NCBI GenBank assembly: GCA_019420135.1
Contig: JAHZHS010000106.1
Location: 1,992 to 7,179 of the forward strand
Length of the DNA: 5,188 bases
Direction of reading: 5' to 3'
Origin: Oscillospiraceae bacterium
GTDB taxonomy: Bacteria > Bacillota > Clostridia > Oscillospirales > Ruminococcaceae
This document shows positions 1 through 5,188 of the stretch, piece after piece. Numbering within the stretch: the first letter of the stretch is position 1; every line of letters starts with the position of its first letter. The translations under genes were made by a program, and so were the position numbers. Under the pieces are notes generated by a model, which was not told the origin of the DNA, did not search any database, and was given only the letters and a program-made list of their open reading frames with translations.

Positions 1-1661
1 GCGTGGCCCGTGGCGGGAATTTCCTCTTTGGAGCTGTCTCCGCAGCTGCAGACATAGACCCGGTATCCGGGAACCTCGCAGGTGGGAGCAACATATTCTC
101 CCTGGGTGTAGCTGTGAATGTGCGGCGTCGGCGTGGGAGCCGGTGTGGGGGCGGGAGTGGCCGGCGGCGGAGTCTGCACGGGGGCAGTGGTGGGTTCGGA
201 AGGAGCGGGCGCGGCAGTGGAGACAGGCGTGGGGGAGGGAACGGCCAGAGGGGCGATCACCTCCGTTCGGGTAGCGCCGCAGCGGGTGCAGGTGAAGGTG
301 CGCTGCCCCGCGATGCCGGCCTGAGGCTCCTTGGTCACCTGGCCGTTGTCCCAGCTGTGGCCCAGTGCAGGAATGTCTTTTTCGGTAATCTCTCCGCAGA
401 TACTGCATTCGTAGGTGGAACTGCCTCCGTTGAGACAGGTTGCGGCAATGCGCTTGTCGGTCAGTTCCACGTAATCATGTTCGTGCTCGTCCGGAGCAAA
501 GTGGGCGGTCAGAACCACGCCGCCCGCATCGGCATTGGAGGGAACGGTAAAGGTCAGGCTGGCGCTGCCGCCGGCCGATCCCAGGGAGGCCGACCAGTGA
601 TCGAACTTCCATCCCTTATCAGGCACAGCGGTGACGGTGGAACAGCGTCCGCCCTTCTTGACCAGCTGGCTGGTGGAACCCTGCAGACTGCCGCCTGTGG
701 AGGCCACAAACTCCACGGGAACCTTGGCCCCGCGCACCGCGATGGGATCCTGAGAGATCAGTCCCACCGGTGTACCGTTGGGTTTGGGAATTTCGCCCAG
801 GGGCTGGGGACGGCGATCCTCGGTGATGTAGGCATGGGTGCGTACATATTCAAAAAAGGCAGTGACCGCTGTCTTGGAAAGGTGCACTCCGTCGGACAGG
901 GTGTAGTCGGTCTTGGCCCATCCGGTGGAGTCGTCCTTCAGGACTTCGGCAGAATTGAGAAATTTGAATCCGTTTTCCTCACACATTTCCACCAGGGCGG
1001 CATTGTAAGCGTCCACCTGCACCATATTCAGGTTCTGGTTTTCCCGCTGTTTGTCCAGGGGCGGAATGGCGTTGACGATGATGTCGGCGTAGGGCCAGGC
1101 CTCCTGGATAGCCTTGAGGCCGGTGAGGTAGGAGCTGATAAAGGAAGAGGCATCGGTGGAGGTGCCGGACAGATTGTTGGTGCCGAATCCGATGATAATG
1201 CGCTTTGGCTTGAGCATGGCGACGGCATCGGGGATGGTGTACATATTGCTGTATCCCACAAACTGCTCGCACTTGAGGGTGGTGATGGACCCGGCACCCA
1301 TGCTGACAACGCCGATGTTGTTGTCTAGGGAGGTAAAGGCCCGGCCCGTCTCGTCGGCGTACATCATGTAGCGGGCGGTGTTGGAGTCCCCGATAAAAAG
1401 CGTCTCATCCACATAGCTGCGCCCGGCATCGTCGGTCTGGGCAAGAATGGTGCCGTCCTGCGTGGCAAGGGGCTCAACCGGCGTCTGGGACACAGGGGTC
1501 TCCTCCGTCGGAACGGCAGACTCCGTGGTGGCGGACTCCAAGGTGGCAGCTGTCGGGGTGGGGTCCTTCGGCTGGCAGGCAGTCAGCAGGAAACAGCCGG
1601 CGAAAGCCAGCGCAGCCATCCGCGCGGCGGATCGCCTGAATGAAATACGGTTGAAAGGCAT
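1..1661 (-). CDS. SGNH/GDSL-hydrolase surface lipoprotein, 3' end cut by window edge
   Basis: Predicted lipid-anchored, cell-surface SGNH hydrolase (esterase, deacetylase or acyltransferase; substrate unknown). 553 codons are visible without a stop, so the C-terminus is missing. A lipoprotein signal (Arg5, Arg9, Arg10, Arg14, hydrophobic stretch about 16-26) ends in lipobox LTAC with Cys29. A Thr/Pro/Glu-rich linker (about 34-66) follows. The hydrolase domain (about 80-285) shows block I FIGDSN with nucleophile Ser93, block III GTNN (Asn162) and block V DGVH (Asp257, His260), so the catalytic set is complete. Residues about 313-390 resemble a divergent InlB-type repeat (GWKFDHWS). Three units with paired cysteines follow (C409/C419/C422; C458/C461; C528/C538/C540) in the common IPALGH/IPATGH style, the last two separated by a Pro/Thr-rich linker (about 473-513). 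ATG at 1661 is chosen because GGGAGG lies 9 nt upstream; the in-frame ATG at 1670 directly abuts that site. The family is secure; the substrate is not. Confidence 0.92.
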   Translation of the reverse strand, partial: MPFNRISFRRSAARMAALAFAGCFLLTACQPKDPTPTAATLESATTESAVPTEETPVSQTPVEPLATQDGTILAQTDDAGRSYVDETLFIGDSNTARYMMYADETGRAFTSLDNNIGVVSMGAGSITTLKCEQFVGYSNMYTIPDAVAMLKPKRIIIGFGTNNLSGTSTDASSFISSYLTGLKAIQEAWPYADIIVNAIPPLDKQRENQNLNMVQVDAYNAALVEMCEENGFKFLNSAEVLKDDSTGWAKTDYTLSDGVHLSKTAVTAFFEYVRTHAYITEDRRPQPLGEIPKPNGTPVGLISQDPIAVRGAKVPVEFVASTGGSLQGSTSQLVKKGGRCSTVTAVPDKGWKFDHWSASLGSAGGSASLTFTVPSNADAGGVVLTAHFAPDEHEHDYVELTDKRIAATCLNGGSSTYECSICGEITEKDIPALGHSWDNGQVTKEPQAGIAGQRTFTCTRCGATRTEVIAPLAVPSPTPVSTAAPAPSEPTTAPVQTPPPATPAPTPAPTPTPHIHSYTQGEYVAPTCEVPGYRVYVCSCGDSSKEEIPATGH

Positions 1662-1670
1662 AGTGGTCAT

Positions 1671-1676
1671 CCTCCC
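1671..1676 (-). promoter_or_regulatory. Ribosome binding site of the SGNH lipoprotein gene
   Basis: GGGAGG on the minus strand. It has zero spacing to the in-frame ATG at 1670-1668 and a 9-nt spacing to the ATG at 1661-1659, which favours the downstream start. The two starts differ by three residues (M-T-T) at the front of the signal peptide. Confidence 0.7.
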
Positions 1677-1756
1677 GTAGTGGTCAGCGCGACGCAGGGA
1701 CCGGAATAGCCCCGTTTGAGGTAAGTGCGGCCCCGGCAGGCAAAATCCAAACTCCT

Positions 1757-1780
1757 GCCGCCGGAGGAATCCCCGGCGGC
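1757..1780 (-). other. GC-rich hairpin in the leader of the SGNH lipoprotein gene
   Basis: The arms 1757-1764 (GCCGCCGG) and 1773-1780 (CCGGCGGC) pair over 8 bp around an 8-nt loop. No U-tract follows on either strand, so it is not a standard terminator. It lies about 95 nt upstream of the start codon. The loop plus right arm is part of a 16-bp sequence that recurs at 3810-3825. A regulatory role is unproven. Confidence 0.4.
1765..1780. repeat. 16-bp dispersed repeat, copy 1
   Basis: AGGAATCCCCGGCGGC is identical to positions 3810-3825 in the other large gap. Flanking bases differ on both sides. In this copy the right half pairs with 1757-1764 to form a hairpin. It may be a trace of a small interspersed repeat or a chance match in GC-rich DNA. 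Confidence 0.45.
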
Positions 1781-1848
1781 GGGCATTCCTGCGGAGGGCC
1801 CCGCCCGCGCCGCCGCCCCGTCCAAAGGGAAGAACGGCCGGATCTTTG

Positions 1849-1864
1849 GGGATTTCGCAATCCC
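1849..1864 (-). other. Small hairpin near the 5' end of the SGNH-gene transcript
   Basis: GGGATT (1849-1854) pairs with AATCCC (1859-1864) around the tetraloop TCGC. It lies about 20 nt downstream of the start expected from the promoter at 1892-1920, so it could shield the mRNA 5' end. On the plus strand TTTT follows the stem, but no plus-strand gene ends here, so a terminator role is unlikely. Confidence 0.35.
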
Positions 1865-1891
1865 TTTTCCCTGCGCTTTGAGATAAGACCC

Positions 1892-1920
1892 ATTTTATAC
1901 CATTTTCCCGACCTTGTAAA
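1892..1920 (-). promoter_or_regulatory. Sigma-A-type promoter for the SGNH lipoprotein gene
   Basis: On the minus strand TTTACA (1920-1915, 5/6 to the -35 consensus) is followed after 17 bp by TAAAAT (1897-1892, 5/6). The overlapping reading is TATAAA (1899-1894) at 15 bp, preceded by TGG, which fits an extended -10 (TGn). This AT-rich patch stands out in a GC-rich gap, lies downstream of the galT terminator and faces the SGNH gene. The predicted start near 1885 gives a leader of about 225 nt. Confidence 0.65.
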
Positions 1921-1937
1921 CTGAGAGCAGTTGTAAA
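1914..1937 (-). promoter_or_regulatory. Possible operator: tandem TTTACAA motifs at the -35 region
   Basis: TTTACAA on the minus strand occurs at 1937-1931 and again at 1920-1914, a 17-bp spacing. The second copy forms the -35 hexamer. Between them an inverted repeat AACTG/CAGTT (1919-1923 and 1928-1932) surrounds AGAG. The arrangement would suit a regulator binding at or beside the -35 element, but no regulator gene is present and the motif matches no operator I recognise. Confidence 0.25.
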
Positions 1938-1982
1938 TTTGCGCCCCGGACGGGCAGCGGGCGGGAGGCGGACGCAGCACAG

Positions 1983-2023
1983 AAAAAGCCCGCAGGACGG
2001 GCGATGCCGTGCCTGCGGGCTTT
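1983..2023 (-). terminator. Intrinsic terminator of galT
   Basis: A 12-bp stem (1985-1996 with 2012-2023, core GCCCGCAGG/CCTGCGGGC) extends through a single-base bulge (2011) into 4 more pairs (1997-2000 with 2007-2010) and a 6-nt loop. On the minus strand the stem runs into TTTTT (1987-1983). It begins 22 nt after the galT stop codon. This is the strongest terminator in the window; on the plus strand the T-run is interrupted. Confidence 0.9.
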
Positions 2024-2045
2024 ATATGGATGGAAAAGGAAACGT

Positions 2046-3641
2046 TTATTTGGCGCAGGAGAAGCCGGCCGCTTCCAAAAAGCGGAGGAAAGCTGCCTGT
2101 CCGGCCGCATCCTGCTTGAAGACGCCGGCATTTTCCAGTACGTGGCTGAAGACGATGCCGATTTCGTCCCGCACGGCTTTTTCCGCCTTCTCATGGGAGA
2201 GGGCGGTGCCGTACTTGGCAATCAGAGAGTCGATCCAGTCGGCGTGGACGGCGAGGGAGCTGCCTTCCTCCCGGCTGGTGTTGGGGGCCTTGCCGGACAG
2301 AATGTCGGCAATCTGGGCGCCCTGATCCTTCAGCCGGGCGGGCAGGATGGCCAGGCCCATGACCTCGATCAGGCCGATATTTTCCTTCTTGATGTTGTGG
2401 TATTCCTTGTGGGGATGGAAGATGCCGTCGGGGTACTGCTCGGTGGTGCGGTTGTTGCGCGGGGCCAGATCCAGGATGTAACCCAGTTCGTCATCATAGT
2501 GCAGGATGGGAGTGACGGTGTTGTGCGGGGTGTCGCCGGTTTTTGCCAGCACATCCACGCTCTCGTCACTCCAGCTGCGCCAGGTGTCCATGATGTCGTT
2601 GGCGGCGTTCTGGACCTGCTGGGAGCTGCGGCCGATCAGCCGGACAGCGGAAACAGGCCAGTTGAGGATGCCTGCCTGCACACCGGGATAGCGGGGATTG
2701 GACAGAGGAACGCTTACCTTTGCCTTCTGCATGGGGAAGACATAGCGGCCGCCCTGGAAGTGGCTGTGGCTCAGGATGCTGCCGCCCACGATGGGCAGAT
2801 CGGCGTTGGAGCCGCAGGTGTAGTGGGGGAACTGTGCCACAAAGTCGAAGATCTCCGCCAGGGTCTGGCGGGTCATCTCCATGGGTTTGTGCTCGTCGTG
2901 GAGGATGATGCAGTGCTCATGGAAGTAGGCGTAAGGGCTGTACTGCAGATAGAACTGCTCTCCCGCCAGATTGAGCGGCACGATGCGGTGGGTCTGACGG
3001 GCCGGGAAGTTGATGCGCCCGGCATAGCCGATGTTCTCCTTGCACAGCATGCACTGGGGATACCCGCTCTTGGGCTGCAGGCGTTCCATGGCGATGACCT
3101 TGGGGTCCTTTTCCGGCTTGGTCAGGTTGATGGTGATTTCCAGATTGCCGTAGGGCGTTTTGGTTTCCCACTGGATGTTGCGGGCGATCTGCGCGGTGCG
3201 GATGTAGTTGGAGACAACGCACAGGTCATAGAACCAGTCGGTGGCCGCCTGGGGGCCTTTTTTGGCGTACAGCTTGCGGAACTTTTTGCAGACTTCGCTT
3301 TCCCGGGGCATCAGGGCGCCCATCAGGCGGGTCTCATAGTTGATGCGGTACTGGGGCACCGAATTGTCGAAAAGACCTTTCTCGGCGGCCAGATCCAGCA
3401 TCTGTTCCAGGATCTCGGTGGGGGTGTCGAAGTCCTCCTTGGGAACCTTGCCCTCATACGGAGCGGGCAGGGCCAGGAGATCCAGCAGTGTGTTGCGCGC
3501 GACGATGACATCCAGGTCACGCACAAGTTTGTGCTTTCTGCCGAAGCGCAGCAGGCGTTCGACATCCAGGGCAAGGGCTTGATCCCGGGCGGCTTCGGGA
3601 GCGGTGGACTGAGAGGCGTTGGGCATCATTTCGGTCGACAT
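2046..3641 (-). CDS. galT: UDP-glucose--hexose-1-phosphate uridylyltransferase (GalT, type 2)
   Basis: Cytoplasmic Leloir-pathway enzyme: UDP-glucose + galactose-1-phosphate gives glucose-1-phosphate + UDP-galactose, through a uridylylated histidine. The product is 531 residues, slightly longer than the roughly 490-510 usual for the Bacillota type-2 family, mainly through an Ala/Ser-rich N-terminus. Visible family motifs are CMLC (Cys197, Cys200, possible metal site), HEHCIILHDEHKPM (from His241), the active-site segment SHSHFQGG (His292, His294, Gln296) and the C-terminal signature HPHKEYHNIKKENIG (from His409). The start at 3641 is set by AGGAGG (3656-3651) with a 9-nt spacer; the frame stays open upstream to 3752, but the added 37 residues are basic and not GalT-like. 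No galK, galE or sugar transporter is adjacent. A terminator lies downstream and a probable one upstream, so it is probably transcribed alone. Family assignment is firm; some relatives may accept other hexose-1-phosphates. Confidence 0.97.
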   Translation of the reverse strand: MSTEMMPNASQSTAPEAARDQALALDVERLLRFGRKHKLVRDLDVIVARNTLLDLLALPAPYEGKVPKEDFDTPTEILEQMLDLAAEKGLFDNSVPQYRINYETRLMGALMPRESEVCKKFRKLYAKKGPQAATDWFYDLCVVSNYIRTAQIARNIQWETKTPYGNLEITINLTKPEKDPKVIAMERLQPKSGYPQCMLCKENIGYAGRINFPARQTHRIVPLNLAGEQFYLQYSPYAYFHEHCIILHDEHKPMEMTRQTLAEIFDFVAQFPHYTCGSNADLPIVGGSILSHSHFQGGRYVFPMQKAKVSVPLSNPRYPGVQAGILNWPVSAVRLIGRSSQQVQNAANDIMDTWRSWSDESVDVLAKTGDTPHNTVTPILHYDDELGYILDLAPRNNRTTEQYPDGIFHPHKEYHNIKKENIGLIEVMGLAILPARLKDQGAQIADILSGKAPNTSREEGSSLAVHADWIDSLIAKYGTALSHEKAEKAVRDEIGIVFSHVLENAGVFKQDAAGQAAFLRFLEAAGFSCAK

Positions 3642-3649
3642 AATTGTAT

Positions 3650-3656
3650 CCCTCCT
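3650..3656 (-). promoter_or_regulatory. Ribosome binding site deciding the galT start
   Basis: AGGAGGG on the minus strand, near-perfect to the 16S anti-Shine-Dalgarno sequence. From AGGAGG, nine bases separate it from the ATG at 3641-3639. None of the upstream in-frame ATGs in the extended open frame has a comparable site, so the shorter 531-residue protein is preferred. Confidence 0.85.
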
Positions 3657-3665
3657 GTTAGATTT

Positions 3666-3705
3666 ACGATACCGCATTTTTACATCCTTTTCCATGTGCG
3701 CAAAA
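3666..3705 (-). promoter_or_regulatory. Candidate galT promoter, poorly resolved
   Basis: If the terminator at 3752-3794 works, galT needs a promoter in the roughly 110 bp between it and the start codon. The best spaced pair is TGGAAA (3694-3689), 17 bp, TATCGT (3671-3666), each 4/6 to consensus. It would leave a leader of under 20 nt. An alternative -10 is TAAAAA (3682-3677) with TTGCGC (3703-3698) at 15 bp. Neither is strong, and I see no convincing catabolite-repression site beside them. Confidence 0.25.
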
Positions 3706-3751
3706 CCCAAGCTTTTGTGCTTTTGACGCGGACGGGCGCCGCGTTTCGCCA

Positions 3752-3794
3752 TACAACAAAACCCAGAACCGCCGTGACGCGGCAGCCCTGGGTT
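3752..3794 (-). terminator. Probable terminator of the DUF2628 gene
   Basis: On the minus strand AACCCAG (3794-3788) pairs with CTGGGTT (3766-3760) over 7 bp. Inside is a further 4-bp GC stem (3771-3774 with 3780-3783) beyond an internal loop. The tail reads TTTTGTTGT, an imperfect U-tract. It lies about 140 nt past the stop at 3937 and about 110 nt before the galT start, and separates the two genes. It is weaker than the galT terminator, so some read-through into galT is possible. Confidence 0.65.
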
Positions 3795-3809
3795 ATATTC
3801 TGTTTCTGA

Positions 3810-3825
3810 AGGAATCCCCGGCGGC
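3810..3825. repeat. 16-bp dispersed repeat, copy 2
   Basis: Identical to 1765-1780, in the 3' untranslated region of the DUF2628 gene. Here the last five bases belong to the left arm of a different hairpin (3821-3842), so the shared sequence is not held in the same secondary structure in both places. Confidence 0.45.
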
Positions 3826-3842
3826 TCAGCCCCTGAGACCGC
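3821..3842 (-). other. Hairpin in the 3' untranslated region of the DUF2628 gene
   Basis: GCGGCTCAG (3821-3829) pairs with CTGAG (3833-3837) and CCGC (3839-3842), giving 9 bp with one bulged base (3838) and a 3-nt loop. There is no U-tract on either strand. It lies about 100 nt after the stop and upstream of the terminator, so it could act as a 3' stability element. Just beyond it are a perfect 10-bp palindrome (3855-3864, centred on GGATCC) and short GC palindromes, which I regard as compositional. Confidence 0.35.
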
Positions 3843-3936
3843 TGAGAAAATTTCCGGGATCCCGCATGCGGCCGCCTGGCCGGGTCAACCCGCGCCGGGA
3901 AACCGTGCAGATTGGTGGAAAGGGGTCGGCCTGCTG

Positions 3937-4953
3937 TCACATGACGAAAGCAGACATCAAGGCGTTGACGGCGGCATCCCGGCCGGGGCCCATGAGCCAG
4001 TACAGCCCGATGACAAGGGCAAGATAGACCAGCAGATAAATCACCACAGCCACCAGGCTGGTACCGCCACGCAGGATCAGAGCGTCGGAGCGCTCCTGAC
4101 CTTCCGGCATGCGGTCACAGATCTCCCGGATGCGCCGGGCAGACTCTTTTTTGTACCAGTACAGGGCAAACAGGCTGCGCACGAACATCTGCGCCCAGTT
4201 GAGGAAGGCGCAGACATAGCTTGCGGTGGACAGCCAGCCCAGATCCATTCCGGCCACCAGAGGAGAACCCGCCGCCTGCAGCAGGGCCAGCACGGTGGGA
4301 AAGGCCAGTCCCAGGGTCAGCACGGCGAACAGGATGCCCGCCTTCCACATTTTGCGGTAGAAAAAGTAGACGGGGCCCAGGAAGAAAGCGGCAAAGGAGA
4401 CGCTCGTCTTGCGGCGGGTCTCGTCCATGCGAAGAAACTGAACCAGATAGTACAGGCTGGACCCGCCCAGATAGCTGGCCCAGTCCCGGGCCTTGATGCC
4501 GTCGATGGGGTCATCCGGGCCAAGTTCCCGGCGGAACATGCCGCCGAAAGCATCGGTCCGGCTGCTGTCGGTTTTGCTGCCGGCGGAAGCGCCGGATTGG
4601 GCGGTGTGGGGGATCGGGGGATCCTGCCGGGCGTAGATGGGGCCCTGGGCGTCTGCATGGGGCCGGGTGTCACCGGCGGTGGGCAGGGGAACGCCGCAAT
4701 GATTGCAGTAGCGCCCGGATGCGGGGTTGGGTGTGCCGCAGTTGGGGCAGACGCAGGTGTCGTCCACACCGGGGACAGCGTCGGGCTTCCATTCGAAGCC
4801 GGTGCCGTGCAGATCCTCGTGGACGCAGACGCCGGTTTTGAACCAGCATGCCCGGTGGTACGGGGTTCCGCAGTCGGGGCAGACGACGATGTCGTCCCCC
4901 TCGGCAAAGACCTCGTTGCAGACAGGACAGTGGGTGCCTTTATAATTTGCCAT
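3937..4953 (-). CDS. RING-like/zinc-ribbon membrane protein with DUF2628 domain
   Basis: Function unknown. The 338-residue product has three parts. The N-terminus resembles the prokaryotic RING finger family 1: C9-x2-C12, C25-x2-C28, H33-x2-C36, then C43 and H45 or H49 could complete eight zinc ligands. A zinc ribbon follows (C69-x2-C72, C83-x2-C86; C67 is extra). A polar Ala/Ser/Pro linker (about 90-155) leads to a DUF2628-type membrane region, recognised by FLRMDETRRKTS followed by AAFFLGPVYFFYRKMWKAG (residues about 173-206). Hydrophobic segments lie at about 186-199, 205-228, 240-266 and 298-322. There is no signal peptide, so the zinc modules are expected in the cytoplasm. Start ATG 4953 has GGAGG (4964-4960) 6 nt upstream. 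It is probably monocistronic. It could be a sensor, scaffold or envelope-maintenance protein; the sequence does not decide, and ubiquitin-ligase activity should not be assumed. Confidence 0.9.
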   Translation of the reverse strand: MANYKGTHCPVCNEVFAEGDDIVVCPDCGTPYHRACWFKTGVCVHEDLHGTGFEWKPDAVPGVDDTCVCPNCGTPNPASGRYCNHCGVPLPTAGDTRPHADAQGPIYARQDPPIPHTAQSGASAGSKTDSSRTDAFGGMFRRELGPDDPIDGIKARDWASYLGGSSLYYLVQFLRMDETRRKTSVSFAAFFLGPVYFFYRKMWKAGILFAVLTLGLAFPTVLALLQAAGSPLVAGMDLGWLSTASYVCAFLNWAQMFVRSLFALYWYKKESARRIREICDRMPEGQERSDALILRGGTSLVAVVIYLLVYLALVIGLYWLMGPGRDAAVNALMSAFVM

Positions 4954-4959
4954 TCATAG

Positions 4960-4964
4960 CCTCC
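4960..4964 (-). promoter_or_regulatory. Ribosome binding site of the DUF2628 gene
   Basis: GGAGG on the minus strand, 6 nt before the ATG at 4953-4951. Another ATG at 4957-4955 lies closer but is out of frame with the protein, so 4953 is the supported start. Confidence 0.75.
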
Positions 4965-5101
4965 ATGTGTGAGTAGGACTTTCCGCGCGGCGGGCAACGG
5001 ACGGCCCCCTGCCGGAGGGCTTGGGGATCCGTGGAAAAGGAAAGCGGCTGAGGCCGGAATCTCCCCGGTGCCGGGATAAATCCGACCGCGCGGAAATGCA
5101 G

Positions 5102-5140
5102 GGCGCAGAGCCCAAAAATGCCGCAGCACGGGCCTGCGCC
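5102..5140 (-). other. Hairpin at the 5' end of the DUF2628-gene leader
   Basis: GGCGCAG (5102-5108) pairs with CTGCGCC (5134-5140), and GCCC (5110-5113) with GGGC (5130-5133), giving 11 bp with one bulged base (5109) and a 16-nt loop. It begins a few nucleotides after the transcript start predicted from the promoter at 5153-5181. No U-tract follows on the minus strand, so it is not a terminator there. It may protect the mRNA 5' end or be part of a larger leader structure. The remaining leader (4965-5101) is GC-rich with no riboswitch class that I recognise. Confidence 0.45.
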
Positions 5141-5152
5141 GGGTTTAACGAC

Positions 5153-5181
5153 ATTATACCCCAGTACCGTATAAAAAGCAA
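5153..5181 (-). promoter_or_regulatory. Sigma-A-type promoter for the DUF2628 gene
   Basis: A perfect -10 hexamer TATAAT (5158-5153) lies 17 bp from TTGCTT (5181-5176), a -35 that keeps TTG but is otherwise weak (3/6). The region is AT-rich against a GC-rich background and faces the gene. The predicted start near 5146 gives a leader of about 190 nt. No gene is visible between here and the window edge at 5188. Confidence 0.65.
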
Positions 5182-5188
5182 AGAATTT

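Larger units (their letters stand above)
1662..2045. other. Intergenic region between galT and the SGNH lipoprotein gene
   Basis: A 384-bp gap with no credible gene. From high to low coordinates it holds the galT terminator (1983-2023), two copies of TTTACA 17 bp apart (1932-1937 and 1915-1920), a promoter (1892-1920), and a GC-rich leader of about 225 nt. The leader contains two clear hairpins (1849-1864 and 1757-1780) and ends in the ribosome binding site. The open frames crossing it lack a ribosome binding site and show no recognisable protein family. Confidence 0.75.

Noticed and set aside
3..1328. A 441-codon open frame on the plus strand
   Set aside because: It is antisense to the SGNH lipoprotein, whose signal peptide, catalytic blocks and repeats are clear. 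The Gly/Arg-rich stretch is the complement of the Pro/Thr linker codons.
1662..1670. Alternative in-frame start at 1670 for the SGNH lipoprotein
   Set aside because: It abuts the GGGAGG site with no spacer, so efficient initiation there is unlikely; it would add only M-T-T.
1849..1870. A plus-strand terminator (6-bp stem followed by TTTT)
   Set aside because: No plus-strand gene exists upstream of it, and the stem is short. It is more simply a hairpin in the minus-strand leader.
3642..3752. Upstream extension of galT to an ATG at 3752
   Set aside because: The 37 extra residues are basic and unlike GalT, the segment contains the AGGAGG site for the 3641 start, and the 3752 ATG lies within the terminator region.
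2004..3809. A 601-codon open frame on the plus strand
   Set aside because: It lies antisense across all of galT, which has unmistakable family motifs. Its translation is low-complexity (Gly/Val/Ala/Asp-rich), matches no family I recognise, and is the usual mirror of a GC-rich coding strand.
3855..3875. Consecutive palindromes (GGATCC, GCATGC and CGGCCG cores)
   Set aside because: Short GC palindromes are expected in this composition; nothing suggests a recombination site or an engineered junction.
4317..5129. A 270-codon open frame on the minus strand in another phase
   Set aside because: It overlaps the DUF2628 gene out of frame; its Pro/Thr/Ala-rich product has no domain, whereas the 4953 frame carries ordered Cys motifs and membrane segments behind a good ribosome binding site.
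1..5188. Possible undescribed defence, mobile or biosynthetic system
   Set aside because: The three genes belong to recognised families, appear to be separately transcribed and show no shared pathway. There are no transposase, integrase, nuclease or helicase motifs, no CRISPR repeats and no tRNA or rRNA.

Overview
The window is GC-rich and carries three protein genes, all on the minus strand, with GC-rich untranslated gaps between them. The gene families suggest a gut-type anaerobic Bacillota of class Clostridia, perhaps Oscillospiraceae-like. The evidence is a type-2 galT, a RING-like/zinc-ribbon protein with a DUF2628 membrane domain, a lipobox lipoprotein with an InlB-type repeat and paired-cysteine repeats, and strong AGGAGG-type ribosome binding sites. 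The lineage is an inference from these families and base composition; no rRNA or other marker gene is present.

Reading in the direction of transcription, from high to low coordinates: a sigma-A-like promoter (5153-5181) lies ahead of a GC-rich leader of about 190 nt. Next comes a 338-residue membrane protein (4953-3937) with an N-terminal RING-like zinc module, a second zinc ribbon and a DUF2628 membrane domain. A hairpin and a probable terminator (3752-3794) lie between it and galT (3641-2046), a UDP-glucose--hexose-1-phosphate uridylyltransferase of 531 residues. A strong intrinsic terminator (1983-2023) ends galT. A good promoter (1892-1920) and a leader of about 225 nt then precede a secreted SGNH/GDSL-hydrolase lipoprotein (1661 to the window edge), whose C-terminus is cut off at position 1.

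The signals suggest three separate transcription units rather than an operon, so the genes need not share a pathway. GalT acts in the cytoplasm in the Leloir pathway. The SGNH protein is predicted to be a lipid-anchored surface esterase or acyltransferase. The DUF2628 protein is an uncharacterised membrane protein with zinc modules predicted on the cytoplasmic side. No RNA gene, mobile element, CRISPR array, phage gene or defence system is visible. I see no convincing undescribed system; the points worth a second look are the architectures of the two outer proteins, the long structured leaders, a repeated promoter hexamer and a 16-bp sequence shared by two intergenic gaps.
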